A stretch of DNA of 64,000 nucleotides from Atkinsonella hypoxylon (GCA_000729835.1 JFHB01000024.1:62001-126000); one strand, 5' to 3'. Counted from the first letter of the stretch, positions 36,282 through 49,197 are shown. Notes: a model not told the origin generated them from the sequence alone. Numbers and translations are program-made.

Positions 36282-39200
36282 CTATGAAGGAGGCGTGGTG
36301 CCTAGCATGCTTGGAACCTGCTTCCTCATAAAGGCCCTTGGGCCACGGGGCTCCATCCTCGGGACGCCTTGTATGGCGCGCGGTTCGCGCATGAGGCTCC
36401 TGTCGAGGCGGGAGGGGATGCGGGTAATGACGGAGCGGTACTCGCCTGGGAAGTTGCCTTTGGGGAGGGGCACGGAGGCGGTGCGCCAGATGTGGTCGGA
36501 TGTGTCGGTCAGGTAGTTTGACTTGGGGGTGCGGGAGGGCGGCGCGATGAAGGACGGCACGCCGTGGCTTTGGCGGATGGTGGAGAGGCGGGAGAGGCCC
36601 GAGGTGAGGTTTGGGCGGCCGCGGGCTTTCTTGGCCGTGAGGACTTCGTCGAAGAGGCGGACGGTTGGGTCGCTGGCTGGGAGGGTTTCTCGGTCGTGGA
36701 TGAATTCGTTGAAGGCTGTTTTTTTTTCTGATGTTAGATGCTGGATGGGTTGGATTGGGAGGGAGGGATAAGGGGGGCGAGAAGCGAGGGTTAGTTACCT
36801 TGAGTATCGCGCATCATAGTGGCGTATGCCTGTTGGTCGTAGGGTAGAGCCTTGATGAAGCCTTCCATGTCAAAAGCGAAGACTTGTCCGTTACTCTTCT
36901 GCTGCTTGTTTGGCCGGCCCAGGTGCTTGCGGTAGTTGTAGAGCAGACTGGCGAGACAGCGCACAAAGGCGGCCCTCGCTCTGTCGGCATGGAAGGCTGC
37001 TGGGCAGACGAGCGAGACTTGGCCTAGGCAGCGGCCGTGAGCTATTGTCTTGCACGATGTGCACTCGTAGAAACCGTCGTCTTCGGACCTGTCATGGCAG
37101 ATGGTGCAGGCGGAGAGGTTGTCCTTGGTGTTGAGGTTGAAGCAATGCCCTTCCACCCACACCGTGGTCTCTGTGTTGCAGACTGGCTGGATCTGCATGC
37201 TGGGCATGATGGTGGACGCCGCGAGGGTGGATTGGGCATAAGCCGACGGCGCATAGCCACCGCCGAAGGACGATTCGGACATGACCGAGAAGCCTGAGAT
37301 GGACGAGTTCTGCTGATGCCCGTTGAGCAATGGCAAGCTCTGTTTGTGCACTGTCTGGAACTTATCCAGCCCAAACGACGAGCTCCGGCGGCCTTTCTCC
37401 TCTCCAAAGTGCCCGGACCGCTTCTCGCGCAGGGTCGCCGTCAGGGCGAATCCTGAGTCGCTTCTAGAAAGGGGCGTGGCAGGCATGGGGGGGAAGGTGG
37501 TAGATGCGGGAGACATGGACGATTGCGGGCTCGTCTTGGATGACTTGCTCGTTCCAGGTCGATCCGACTTACCGCTGTCTACGCAAGAAACGGTGAAGGC
37601 GTTGAACACAGGCGGCTGGCACTGCTCGGGTGGGTTTCTCTCTGCGAAGCTGGATGAGCTTTGTGTTACCCACTTGCCCAGCGTAGCCGGCGACGCAGTG
37701 GGCGTGAAGATTTGTCCATTCTCCGAAGAAAATGAGTCGTAGGGAAAGGACTCGATTGCATACGGTGGTGGCCCAGTTGTGACGCCGAACCGCAGAGTAT
37801 GAGGAGCGGCAAGCTGCAGCAGGGACATCAACTTGCGTCGATGCTGTCTGGGAAGTCGGTGAGGTTGGGATGTAGCGTCGATGGTGTCCTTGTCTAAATC
37901 TACCAGGACATAATCGTCATCTGGCAGGTTAATCCGCTCATATCGACGCTCGACCCCGACAATGTAGGGACAGGGGGCCTCGAGAGCCGAGATCAGTCTT
38001 GCGGGAAGAACGGGTATGAAGATGCTTGCCCACTTCAAGGGATAGAGGAGGTTTGTAAGAGCGTGGCAGGCCAAATGCAACATGCTTGTATGGGAGGAGA
38101 GGAAGATGATGCGCGATTCGGACATGGCGTATTCGAAGAGCGCAACCACGTTCTCGAGCGACAGGCATCTGAACAGAGCGTACAGATCGATGGTCCTTGA
38201 ACCGGGAAGCTCATTGGCACCTTCTTTGCGCGCATACAGTCGCAACTCTCGAACGCCAAGCTCGACTTGAGTTTTGGATCCCAACGGACTGAAGGCCTCT
38301 GTGCAAAGATTGACCACATAACGCTCGAGTGGTTGCCATCGGCCGACCCTGGGTGAGCTCGGAGGGATCCTTAAAACACCCCCGTCCGTCATTGGAACGA
38401 CGATAGATCTGAGCCATTCTTTCCAGAAGCCCATGCACGCTGCATCTCTGCCCAGTACACCATACGCGCGCGGAATCCATAAGCCACTCTCGCCCGCTGT
38501 CAGCCCCTCAATCTTGGATGCTGCACCGTGCCGCAGTGGACGGAGCATATCTGTCATCAAAGCAATCTTCTCCTCCACTGTGCTGATCTCATCTTCTAAT
38601 CGATCTCGGGCTGATGATCCCGACGGAATGGTAGGCAGCCTTGACAGGAGCTGTGACAGGTGTGATCGTTCACCGGCCAGCCGTACACCCAGACTTGCTG
38701 CCAGTTCTCTCTCTTCGTTGGACATGTGGTTTTGACGCCATCGCTCACACCTCAGCTCCACCTCTTCAGCTCGTTCTGCTGTCAGGGCTGTCCAAATAAT
38801 GATGGTGATGCCGTAGAGCTTGGCGTTGTCCTCTCCAGTCATTGTGAAACCATGCCATGTCGATCGCGGTCGGTCGTCCGAGGACACAATATGAATATCA
38901 TTTGGGAAAGCAAACATGGGCACGTAATCGGGGAACTTCCCTCGCTTAGCTAGCTCGTCGGTTGCATCTTTAGGTGGGTATCGGTCTAACAGCACAGGTT
39001 CAAATCGTCTCTTCAGAGGATGCATGTCTGGATCCATGTTCAGGGGTTCCGGTGGGGGAATAACAGAGTTATAGTTGCTCAGCCGTTTCGTTGTGCGAAC
39101 AGAAGCTGCCGTGACCGAGTTAGTGCATTGGAATGCCAACAAAATCGAATCGCGCGAGATATGGTAACAAACCTGCTCTGCTCGATGCGCCTTGCCTAGA

Positions 39201-39872
39201 TATCGTAGGACCCTTGCGCACGCTATTCATTTCTCTAAAACTAATCTTGCGCCGTATACTCCCTTTGAGACTCCTGAGCGGGCTCATCCTTCCGCTGGGT
39301 ACACCTTCGTCCGCACGAATCCTCTCCGCTCGAGGGTTCACCATTGATGGCCGTGACTGAAGTCTGGCTCCAGCACTGAATGACAGATCTTCGAGAAAGT
39401 CTTCCCGCTCAGCGGCAAATTTCAGAAGCGCCTTATCAAAGTCAAAATCGGGCATCCCTCCAAGACCAAAAGCCTGTCCTAGAGGTTGCCCGTCAGGGGC
39501 CAAAGTGCCGCCTGCCCCTGCTGCTGTTGCACCGTTGGTAGCATTGCCATTGATGCCAGCTGACTTGACAGCTTTGATTGTTGTACTACTCCGGTTGCTT
39601 CTAGTGCTGTCGTCAAGCTCATCCAGAGTACTGTTTATAGAATATCGGCCATCGAATGAGAGCTTGGACAGGCGATTCGCTGAATTTTGCCGTGAATGGC
39701 GCGCGGCTGCAGGCCTATAGCCATTGGAAGTACCATCATCGGGCTCTCCGTCTTCGGCAATGATGAACTCAACGGGAAGATGATTCGTCGAGGGTAAAGG
39801 ATCGTCGTAGGAAATCGACTCTACACCGGCGATCCAGAAGTAGTCTGCCAAAGGAGTCGAAGAGCTCTCCAT
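36282..39872 (-). CDS. DENN domain protein with a C1 zinc-binding domain
   Basis: Three exons, 39872-39173, 39105-36799 and 36715-36282, give 1146 residues. Order of parts: N-terminal uDENN piece (LADYFWIAGVESISYDDP) followed by a disordered Asn/Ser/Gly linker; then FPDYVPMFAFPNDI and STWHGFTMTGEDNAKLYG (end of uDENN); a coiled stretch; the cDENN core with FRCLSLENVVALFEYAMSE, RIIFLSSHTSMLHLACHALT and WASIFIPVLPARLISALEAP; dDENN parts; and a C1-type finger with HCFN, CTIC, CTSCKTIAHGRC and a last Cys. A C-terminal helical region ends the protein. DENN proteins are usually Rab guanine-nucleotide exchange factors; C1 domains bind lipid or act as protein contacts. Its Rab target cannot be told from sequence. 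Confidence 0.9.
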
Positions 39873-41828
39873 GACATGCCAATTCTGCTCGGTGACGAAG
39901 CACCGGCGTCGGAAATGGCGAGAGATTTTTCAATCCTCTTCGTAATGAGGGCGTGCTGCTGGGGCGGACGTCCGTCCCGCCGCAAAGTTCGAGGTCCCTC
40001 TCTCGAACGTAAGAATCGAGTCTCTGTCGATTTATGAAACTTTGTATGCGAAACCGTTCTCGTTCTCGTTGCCCTTTGTTCTTTTTTTTTTTTTTTGTTT
40101 TTTCTTTTGGGGGGGGGGGTTTTTTCGCGTCAACTTAATAACATCTCAGGCTGCTTCCACGCGGAGCAAGGAAGATCAAACCGGCAATGATTCTGGAGCA
40201 TTTAAGTTTTCAGTTAGAGAAGGCTAGTGCTTGGAACGAGGAGGTGGCGGCCATCTTGGCGGCAGGTGGTAAGGACTGTATTGATTTCCAGGTTTTCGCT
40301 GGGCACGTACCAGGTACAGGTCAAAATCTCTGCCACAATCCCCAATCAGGGTCGTTTTTTCCCTCTTGTGAATCCCGGAGCTGCAATTCGCTCAGCTGTG
40401 CGCGGTTCAGAATTGGCAATAGGATAGTCAGCTGCGAGGAACGTATGAGCGGATGGCGGTATTATGGAAGTCGAATTAGAGCGGAAGGTCAGATACCTAC
40501 GTAAGATAATGGGGGGTGTGTTTCTTTTAGGTGGAGGGGGGGACCCTCTTGCGATCGTTGGGTCCGCGTCTGGCTGGCTTGCTAGCTGGCTGATAGGCCG
40601 AACAGAGCGGGCGATTGGATGCATGCGTGGTAGCGTGGGTGCGTGGAAGCGTAGACGGCCGCGCACAGCGTACAACTGGCGCAGCTCCAATACAACTGGA
40701 AGCGCGGAGTTGAGATGCAGGAGGGTTGTCCACGGACGGACCGACGTCGTTTTATTATTTAGTGCCAGGCAGCTTCCAGCTCCGTCATGTATTCACGTCA
40801 AGCACTTTACATACAACTTCGTGATTACAAAGGTGCAAGTCAACCAGACTGCAAACTTTGCTTGACTTGCTTGACCGACTCAGTCAGGAGCGCTACCAGG
40901 AGCTCAAACCTGGCACAGTTATAGAGAAAACGGGCGACAAAAGACGTCCCACGTACATATATGAACAGAGCACAGAGCAGAGCCACGAATAGAAAATGAA
41001 AGTAATAATGTTGTGATTATAATAATAATAATGATAATGATAACAAACATAGGCAAGGATATGCATGTACGCAGACGAGACGTTACGTCTTACTATGTAA
41101 GATGCAGCCCAAGGCGGGATTGGGGATGTACAGGAGCCAGGAGATAAACAATTGATGGCAAAAGCCACTTTGGGCGTCGACACAATTGATGAGCAGAATT
41201 GAGAATTTCCTCTGCTGGATTTTACAGATAATGCGGAGTACACCAACCAGTACAAGAACGTGGTCGAAAAGACGACTCACCACAATCACCGCGTAATGGA
41301 TATCCCATCCATAATTACCAATGTGACCCTTTACCTTATTGGGACAAGGCTAGTAATAACGGCCGGTTTATTAATCAACGGCCTCTGCTGACAAGCAACA
41401 GAGTAGTTACTGCACTGTCAAACAAAGAGGGAAAGAGAAAGAGAGGGGAAGGGAAAAGGAAAAAAAAAAAAAAAAAGAGAGAGAGAGAGGGACACTTTGA
41501 TTCTCGCTCATTCATTACGCTCCAAGTGCATGTCACGGCCGAGGAAGACGTCGGACGCTCTTTCCGCGGCCATCACGCATGCAGGCTCAAACACGCAGGG
41601 CACCACCATCTCATGGCTCGGCGAGACTATTTCACTATTTCTGCCTGAAGTCAAGCCGTGACAGGATGAGGATGTCCAGGTAATGAATGGTCCTTGACGA
41701 AACGGCTCGCGATGCCATCCATCACGGCGTTTGCGTCGATGCAGACGCCGCTACCCACGCCATGCGGCCATGACCACCCACCATCAGCGACCGGCCATGC
41801 CATTTGCCATGATGGCACCCATGGGATC

Positions 41829-41882
41829 CATGTCACCCATGTCACCCATGTCACCCATGTCATCCATGTCATCCATGTCATG
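41829..41882 (+). repeat. 9-bp tandem repeat (CATGTCACC/CATGTCATC)n
   Basis: Six head-to-tail 9-bp units; the first three are CATGTCACC and the later ones CATGTCATC or a close variant. Because the period is a multiple of three it leaves long open frames on both strands that are not genes. Confidence 0.93.
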
Positions 41883-43210
41883 CTTGCATGCCACACATGC
41901 ATCGCCAAGCCGAGTTGCCAAGCCAAGCCAAGCCAAGCAAGCAAGCCTGCTCATCGCTGCTCGTCGTTGCTTTCTGTCAGGCCAGTGACTGGCCTTTCAA
42001 CCCTTCAACCTTTCCCCAACAAGCTGTTCAAGTCAAGATGCTCCCGCGAGCCACTCGCAGCCTGTCGATCCTGGGTCTCCTCCACCGCTGTTCTCCACTC
42101 GGGGTGGCAACACTGGCCTCAATTGTTCAAAGTAGCCCAAGGACGGACGGGGCTTGCAAAGAAAGTAGTAAGTTTGGACCCGTGCAGAGAACAATCTGTA
42201 ATTTTGGGCCACTAACTGAATCTGCCCTGCACAGCGCGATATCTCTTTTCTCTGGCTGAGGGAACAACCCGGGGGCAAAAACGATGGACACTTGTTGTGT
42301 GGGACGTTTTTATCACACCAGATGCCAAACCAACCAGAGCAACCCAACACGCTGGCCGCAAGCAGATTATCTACAGAAGCGCCACCAGAATTCAACCCAC
42401 CAACATCTTCAAATCCGAAGATAGACGTTGGATTTTGGACCATGTGGCAGGGGACTCAAGACCGCAAAAGGCACGATTGCCCGTCTAATGGCCAGAAAGC
42501 CTCCACGCCACCCCTTGCCACCACCCCTCCCCCCATCCAAGTGCCTCGTTTATCGTCTTTCACCCCTCCACCCCCCTCCCCCCCCCCCAGGTCAGCAAGG
42601 TTAGCTTCCTCGCCGCGGTCGTCCTGTGGAGGGATGGTTGAGAACAAACTTCTCATTAGCCCATATCAGTTGGTTCCGTACTCCGTACTATGTATGCCTA
42701 ATAGCAATTGAGATGTCAGGCGTGCCACTGTCAAGTCTGGGGTTTTCGATAAATTCAAGAACGGACTTGCTGTGCATCAGAAAAAAAAGAAAATGCACTT
42801 CGAGCGTCAAGCACGTATTGTTCGGGAAAGCCGTGCCATGGCTCTGCTCGCTTGACGAAGTTGCTATGTATCTGGTGTTTCAGTCTCAGGTCGCAAGCCC
42901 TGTCGTAGGCGGAAGATGCACAGCTTCAACCGGGCGTGGCATGTGAGTTCTGGTGCACACGAGGGGCAATAGTGATGTCTGGAAACTGTCCGCCTTGCCA
43001 GTCGGGGCCAGCTGGATACACAATATGTATTTTCATTTTGTCGACCCTCTCTGGCATCTCCTCAAGGACAGACCGCCCATCGAATAGGCAAACAAGCAAT
43101 CAAGCCTTGATACGGAGTACATGGCAGGGCTTTCTCATTTTGGCCTTGGCGACCTAATCGCCACACACTCGGTACATACAACAGAAAGCAGATTATCAGA
43201 GAGCCCGTCC

Positions 43211-43240
43211 CGTCTCGTCTCGTCTCGTCTCGTCTCGTCT
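43211..43240 (+). repeat. (CGTCT)6 pentanucleotide repeat
   Basis: Six perfect CGTCT units in intergenic DNA. Confidence 0.95.
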
Positions 43241-44986
43241 GCATGTTGCGACTTGCCATCCACAACGCCACTTTGACGACGAAGAATCTCAGCACCCTCC
43301 AAATAAGATGATTTGTCCTAGTTGCCCCTGCTATTGGGCACCCTTACCGCGGCTGTGGACTTAAGCGGGCTTCCAGCTGCCGCATTAAATCAGTGAGTGG
43401 CATAGTTATATGACATGCAAGAGAATACAAAAAAAGGCCTGGCATTAATCACGGGGATTTGAGTGGGTAGAATTCCCTGTCTCGTGCCTGGGACTGGCGG
43501 CAAGGGGCAGGCACTCGCAGCAAGTCGGCTTGCTCCTCACGCAGCCAGGAACTAGGTAGGTGTATTCAGTGTATTCATAGGCTGGCTTAGCTATTAATGG
43601 AGTCCTAGCCCGTGGCCAGGAAGTCCGCTTAAAGCAGCAGGCAGAGCGCCAAGAAAAGGGGGGGAAGGGTTTCCTGGGACTGGTGGACGTTGATTGCCAA
43701 GACAAACTTCCGATGGCTGCCACATACTAAAGTGCAGTGCTAGAATTCTCCCCATGTCATCGGTTGGGCAGGAAACACCATGTGTTTTCTCCTCGTACGT
43801 CGACGCAAGACTTGAAGCGGACTGGACGGCATCTCCCTTAGCTACCTGAACTTCCTAATATTGCTCACTTTGCCGCGGGTTGGAAGGACGGGCAAATGCT
43901 AATTCTGTAAGGGGAGGCGTTGGCAAGGTTTGCAGGGCAAGCATCTGGAAGCGCAAAGATGAGTAGAACAAGTCCGTTCATCGAGCACGGCTGGCGTGAA
44001 GGCGCCCAACTTGTGGCTGGAGGCCCGACGCTCCGGTATCGGGCTTTGATAGATCGCCGCTGATCAGAAGAGCGCTTCATGGCTATCCAGCGCGACCGTG
44101 GTGGTCAACGACGGACTGAAGCCGTCAAGGCATGCACGCATGGTTATAACGAACCGCCTCTGGCCAGAATCGCACCATGGAAATTCTCATAAACCGAGCT
44201 ACAAGAACCCGGGCCGACATTCCCTACGTTGCCTTTTCCATCAGCACACAATCCGAGTCGGCCTGAGTGGCTTATTGAAGGCAAATGGAAATAACCTTAT
44301 TAGCAAAGCCTGCACCTGCTTGATCATCCAGGCTAGAACTGTCGCAGCTCAGTATTCAAGCCCTCTATTGACGAATTGTAGGGTTCCCCTAGTTGCTTTC
44401 CCCTGACTTTATCTTTCCCTCATTTCCGTGCGTATCAGGAGGGTGACACGGCAGGACATTTGGACTCTCACCCATGGAAGCCCAGTGATCCCTTGCCTCG
44501 TGGGTGCCACCGGTGACATGGTGTCTGAGCTCCGAGAGGTCGGCATATGCCGAGCGAGCCACTACCAAGCTTTTTGATTTCGTTTTCATTCTTATGCGCC
44601 TGCCCAATTTCAGGAGATTTTGGGTCCCGTTGAAGGGTACAGGAGTTGCCATGGTCAAGGGTGCCGGGTGCCGAGCGATGCAAGGGGCACAGCATTGATG
44701 TAGTGAAGGCGAGGCGGCAATCTGCTGAAAGTGAGCGCTTGCGGTGTCTTGCGGGTTCTCATTCATTCCTTGCTTGTACCACCATTGGTGCGGTGCCGCA
44801 TGAAACCCATTCCTCCGCAAGTCGTTCAATGCCGAGTACACGATGCGAACCACCACCCATTATTACAACATCCTCATTCGTGACATGCCATATATCCCCG
44901 CCATGTAATGTAGAAAACGCCTATCAAAAAAAAAAAACAAAAAAAAATTTGGGACAATAAGCGCTTAAACCCACAGAGATCCATCC

Positions 44987-45966
44987 TCACACCCTCGTTC
45001 CAAGCTTGCCCGTCGACAAAAAACCCCGATTGCCCATCCCGCCTCTCCACCCGATGCCCAAAACACCAAACACAATCCTCCCATCCTGCACCCCAACACC
45101 GCTCCCTCCCTCAACCACAAAGCAGACCTGTTCCACCTCCCCCGGATGCAAAACCGGCTTCTCGCCCCCTCCCGCAGCCCAATTGCAATCCCGGCAAGCC
45201 AGCCCGCCGCTCACCTCCATGGCCACCCTATCCAGCTGCATCGTGTCCTCGCTGCAGTTCTCAAGCTGCGCCTCGAGAACCCACCTCCGGCGGTCCACCC
45301 CCGCCATCAACACGCCGACTTTCGTCCTGACAATCAGGCTCGGCTTACATATGAACTGGTACAGCTTTCGAAACGTCCTCGTCCGCCCGCTCGTCTCCAT
45401 GGCCTCGTAGTAGCTCACCGTCACGGCAAGCACGTGGTTCCCTTCCTCCTTCAAGTCAAAGTTGACCAGGCGCTGCAGCGTCCGCCCGGAGGCCAGATCG
45501 GTGCCGGCGGCGGAACCGAGGTCGAGCTTGTGCAGGACACCAAGGCCGGGCGTCTTCATCTCGGCCTCGATGCGGACGTCGCGGATGGCTTTGGAGGGGG
45601 CCAGGTCGGGCGGTAGGTCGTTGTTTGCGCAGAGGGTGCAGGAGAAGGTTTCGCCGACGTAGGCGGAGCCGAAGGACATGGGGAGTCTGAGGATCGGGCT
45701 GAGCAGGAAGGGATCTGGGTTCGTCGAGGAGGATGGGTATGAGAGGCTGGCGGGGAGGATGGACGAGGGCGATGATAGCGGGGTCGTAGTTGGATATTGG
45801 GGGACGAGGGATGGTCGGGATAAGCTTGGGGGGGGGGGGGGGGAGAGAGAGTTAGCTGGGAGCATTGATAAGAGGCTGGCGCTTGTGGAATTTACCGAAG
45901 GACTTTGACGGATACGGAATGTGGCTCCTTTACAGGATCGTGGGACGGATACTGTTGGTGGCTCAT
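44987..45966 (-). CDS. TRAPP complex subunit TRAPPC13-like (DUF974)
   Basis: Two exons, 45966-45896 and 45824-44987, give 302 residues. The intron's polypyrimidine tract is a run of C, and the join CG|C TTA gives VKVLRLSRPSLVP. Family signatures are LRLPMSFGSAYVGETFSCTL, VRIEAEMKTP, LVNFDLKEEGNHVLAVTVSY and FRKLYQFICKPSLIVRTKV. The second half is immunoglobulin-like beta sandwich. TRAPPC13 is an accessory subunit of TRAPPIII, a Rab1/Ypt1 exchange factor in ER-Golgi traffic and autophagy. The fungal protein is shorter than the human one (about 417 residues), as usual. The C-terminus is Gly-rich. Confidence 0.88.
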
Positions 45967-46541
45967 TGTGAGAACGAACAAGAGAGGAGGAGCCTGCTGC
46001 GCGGAGCAGGCTGGTTGTGAATGGAAATGGCGACGGGGAATGAGTTGCAATAATTCATGGTGTATTTGGATGTCGTTCAACGGGTCGAAGTGGGACAGAT
46101 CTGGGAGAGCTTCCTATCGATAAGTGGAGACGTCACTCTATAACTCGTGATTAAATTAAGTTGGCTACAACTACGGTCTACTTGAACCGATGCAACTAGT
46201 GAAGCGTTAGGCTTTATCTTCTCTATTCACGTACTTTTCGTATTAGTGACTGAAGCGGCGCAGGCCATCATTCTCTTCGCGGATACAATTTTCACTGTGA
46301 AGGAGTCAACATTGAAATCATTCGTCAAAACGTCACCCACATGTTTCATTTTTTTTTTTTTTTTTCAAGTTTGGGATTTGGCACCGCTCTTCAAGGAGCA
46401 ATGGGGCTACAATCATGGCCTAGGCAATTTCAATCAGCAATTTAAATAAAAGAAAAGCAATCCTGCTACGAATCTCGTCTACTGTCTCCACATCAGCAGG
46501 GCTGTCCACGTGTATCCATTTTACCCTTACATCCGTAATGA
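45967..46541. other. Intergenic: TRAPPC13-like promoter and KHDC4-like 3' region
   Basis: 575 bp with a T run at 46349-46365. No gene was seen. Confidence 0.6.
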
Positions 46542-48656
46542 TTAGAGCCCTGGCGGAGGGGGAACCTAGGAAGTATAGAGTCAGTAACAAAAATGACAGT
46601 ACTTCATGTGACTTCGGTCTGATGCCTACAGCACTATAACTACCGCTAGGGGGCGAGCCAGAGGGTGGTGGAGGAGGCGGCGCCGCACTGGGCGGTGGAG
46701 GAGGGGGAGCTGCCTCACTCGGCGGAGGCGGAGGCGGTGATGTCGATGTCGGTGGTGGAGGTTGGCCGGGAACTCCCGCAGCTGTGCCAGCTTGTCCTTG
46801 AGCTTGTGCATAATACTGCTGGTACATGGCGACGTAACTGAAATTTGTGAGTTGAGGTCCTTGCAAAATAACCATCTCACATTCAAGTCAACTTACTTGG
46901 CGTATCCGCCGTATGCGGCATACGGATCACTTCCGCCGTAGTACTGGGCATACGCAGCCTGATAATCGGCGAGGGATTGGCCAGAGCTATCCGCGCCTTG
47001 GGCTGGGCTGTTGGTTGCGCCGCGTTGGTCATGGTTGTAGCCTCCGTAGGGCGAGGGATTGCCGCGGTCATGGTGCCTATCATGTCCGCCACGGTACCGA
47101 TCTCCTCCATGGTGGCCACCTCGGTCGTTATATCGAGGTGGACGAGCCTTGAATTCCTCATACTGCTCTTTCACATTGGCAATCAAATCTTCGCATAGCT
47201 CTTTGGCTTTTTCAACCATGGCAGGATCGGGACCCCTGGGAAGCATTAGCATTTCCAGGGATGGGGGGCGCAGCTTGCGGGTTGAATACGCACGCGACAT
47301 GGAGATACATATCTTCATCGCTTTCGCGGTTGGTAGCACCCTCAAGATATCCAGATCCACGACCTTTGATTTGCACGCGACACCCGGTTTCTTGTTGGAT
47401 GTGCTTGACGTAAGAACCACCGTGACCAACGATTTGGGCACGAAGGTTGAATCCTTGAGCTGGTTCCAGATCGATGGGAATTCTCTCCTCAGGCCATTTG
47501 CGCTGATGAAAATATTTAGTACGACTAATCATGTAGATAAGTTCCAAAGAGGTGTGAACTCACTCGTCCTCCGTGCTCGCGGTCTCGATCACCACGCTCC
47601 TTTTCAGGTTCTGGCTGTTCCTGATCTCTGCGTCGGAAACGTCGTTCATCGACGAGCTGAGGCAGCTCCTGCTGGATAAGCTCATTAATTTTGGCAACGG
47701 CAGCATCCAAGCCCTCTTTATTGGTGCTGGTTATATGAAGATAGAGAGGTGGGTTCTGCAGAAAAATCAGCATACCAGCTTCGAGGGACAAAATAGGGGG
47801 GAGTACTCACAGCAGCAGTGGCCATGGCCTTATTAGGATAGTAACTACCGCGCGTGGTAATATCTTGCAAAGAGTCAACTCATATCCTATTCAAATGGAA
47901 AATCAACATAATTGGAAGTAGAAGGCGATGCGTACCAGCTCCGGTCTCGTCTTTGATCTAGTACAAGCGTGTGTTAGTAGGATCAGAGATGGAGGGAAGA
48001 TGGCCAGCGAGCTATCGCGCTGTGTGTAAGCATGATATTCCCTGTGCCGCAAAAAAAAAGGGTTGAGAAAAATGATAAGAAAACAGTGTTCCAAGGAAGA
48101 AGGAACGAAAGCAATCGGTGAATCTGGAAAATCAGCGGAATGCGAGTATGTATTTACCATCTTTTGTGTAGATCCCTTGGTCAGCAAGTAACGATTTTTC
48201 AAGTCATTGACCTCGATATCTTGCATGTAGTCACCATCTGCGACATACATCTCCTTGCTGATGGAATGTATCTTTGCTTCAGACTGGCCTCCGGAGGAGC
48301 TGCTGCCGTGGATCGGTGGCACATCGACATGTTGGATACCCTTTCGAGCCTGCATGGCGGCATTGATTCGAGCGGCAGCGGCAGCTATGTTCCATTTAGC
48401 ACATAAAAAGGATGATTGGCGCCAACGCCAAAGTCATGACAAGGAGGATTCATTACGTACCGGCTGCGGCTGCGGCGTCTACCGGGGACTTTTTTGCCTC
48501 TCCACCATCTTCTCCCAAGGGGCTACGCTCCCTGCCCTCAGATCGACGGGTTGGTGGTGACCGCGAGCGACGGTCGAACCTAGATGCTCTCTTGGGCTCG
48601 GGCTCGGTCTGGTCAAAGCGAGACCGCTTCGCCGTGCGCCTCTCAGATTCGTCCAT
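46542..48656 (-). CDS. KH-domain RNA-binding protein, KHDC4/Blom7-like
   Basis: Nine exons: 48656-48461, 48384-48158, 47957-47936, 47863-47811, 47755-47564, 47502-47294, 47235-46897, 46837-46630 and 46565-46542. They sum to 1470 nt, or 489 residues, with every phase matching. The N-terminus is Arg/Ser-rich (ASRFDRRSRSPPTRRSE). The first KH-like unit is spread over exons 2-5 (DLKNRYLLTKGSTQKM, IKDETGADITTRGSYYPNK, NPPLYLHITSTNKEGLDAAV). The second KH unit is RIPIDLEPAQGFNLRAQIVG and HGGSYVKHIQQETGCRVQIK, then GYLEGATNRESDEDMYLHVA. The C-terminus is Arg/Gly/Tyr-rich and then Pro-rich, ending VPPPPGL from the tiny last exon. Human KHDC4 takes part in splice-site choice and snoRNA-intron splicing. 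The family call rests on the GRGSGYLEG and DMYLHV signatures. Confidence 0.88.
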
Positions 48657-49157
48657 TCTTGAAATAAAGAGCCTTGAAACGCGTAGTCACGGTGTACAGC
48701 GCGTCTCGCGTTCTCAATCCTGTCAGTCGTGATGGTTGGATTTGTCGATGCAAAAAGTCTCGTGCGTTCGTATGGCCGCTCTAACCAGGGCCACCAGAGA
48801 AATGCCTTCTGGTGGAGGAAATTTGAAGAAGAACGTCTTACGAGTCGCGATAGTGACACTGCTAAGGACGCGATCAGAATTTCGGTCTAGTGACCAATGA
48901 CGGTGTTGCTCGACTTCCACTGTGATGAAGCATGGCCATGTTCGTCGAAGCAGAAAATTGTATATCACGCCGACCGGGTCGTGCTCTTGTCCGCTATTGG
49001 TTCCATGGTTGTCTACCAGACGTTACCTAAGGCAACCAACGCTAATTAATAGTGGGCTTCGGGGAGGTCTTTGCCAGCTGCCATCGTCTATTACTGTACT
49101 GGTTGATGCGATAGCGGTGTCGGGGCAGGCTCTGTGCGACTCGGAACTTGTCACACT

Positions 49158-49197
49158 GTGCTCGTGTGCTCGTGTGCTCGTGTGCTCGTGTACTCGT
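49158..49197 (+). repeat. 8-bp tandem repeat (GTGCTCGT)5
   Basis: Four perfect units and a fifth with one G-to-A change (GTACTCGT). It is intergenic, about 440 bp before the ilv6 start. Confidence 0.95.

Larger units (their letters stand above)
39873..44986. other. Gene-poor region, about 5 kb
   Basis: Promoter of the DENN gene at the left, then DNA with no recognisable gene. Contains T and G homopolymers at 40083-40128, an A run at 41459-41476 followed by (GA)n, the CATGTCACC repeat, the CGTCT repeat, TACGGAGTA-type motifs at 42679-42687 (reversed) and 43111-43119, and an ACTAGGTAGGTG at 43552-43563. A 155-codon minus-strand open frame at 44389-44856 has no recognisable domain and unlikely codon use. 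Confidence 0.6.

Noticed and set aside
41694..42215. 173-codon frame with HVTHVTHV repeats
   Set aside because: Generated by the 9-bp tandem repeat; the sequence has no protein-like composition outside it.
44389..44856. 155-codon minus-strand open frame
   Set aside because: No family resemblance, no splice context and atypical codon use; kept only as intergenic DNA.
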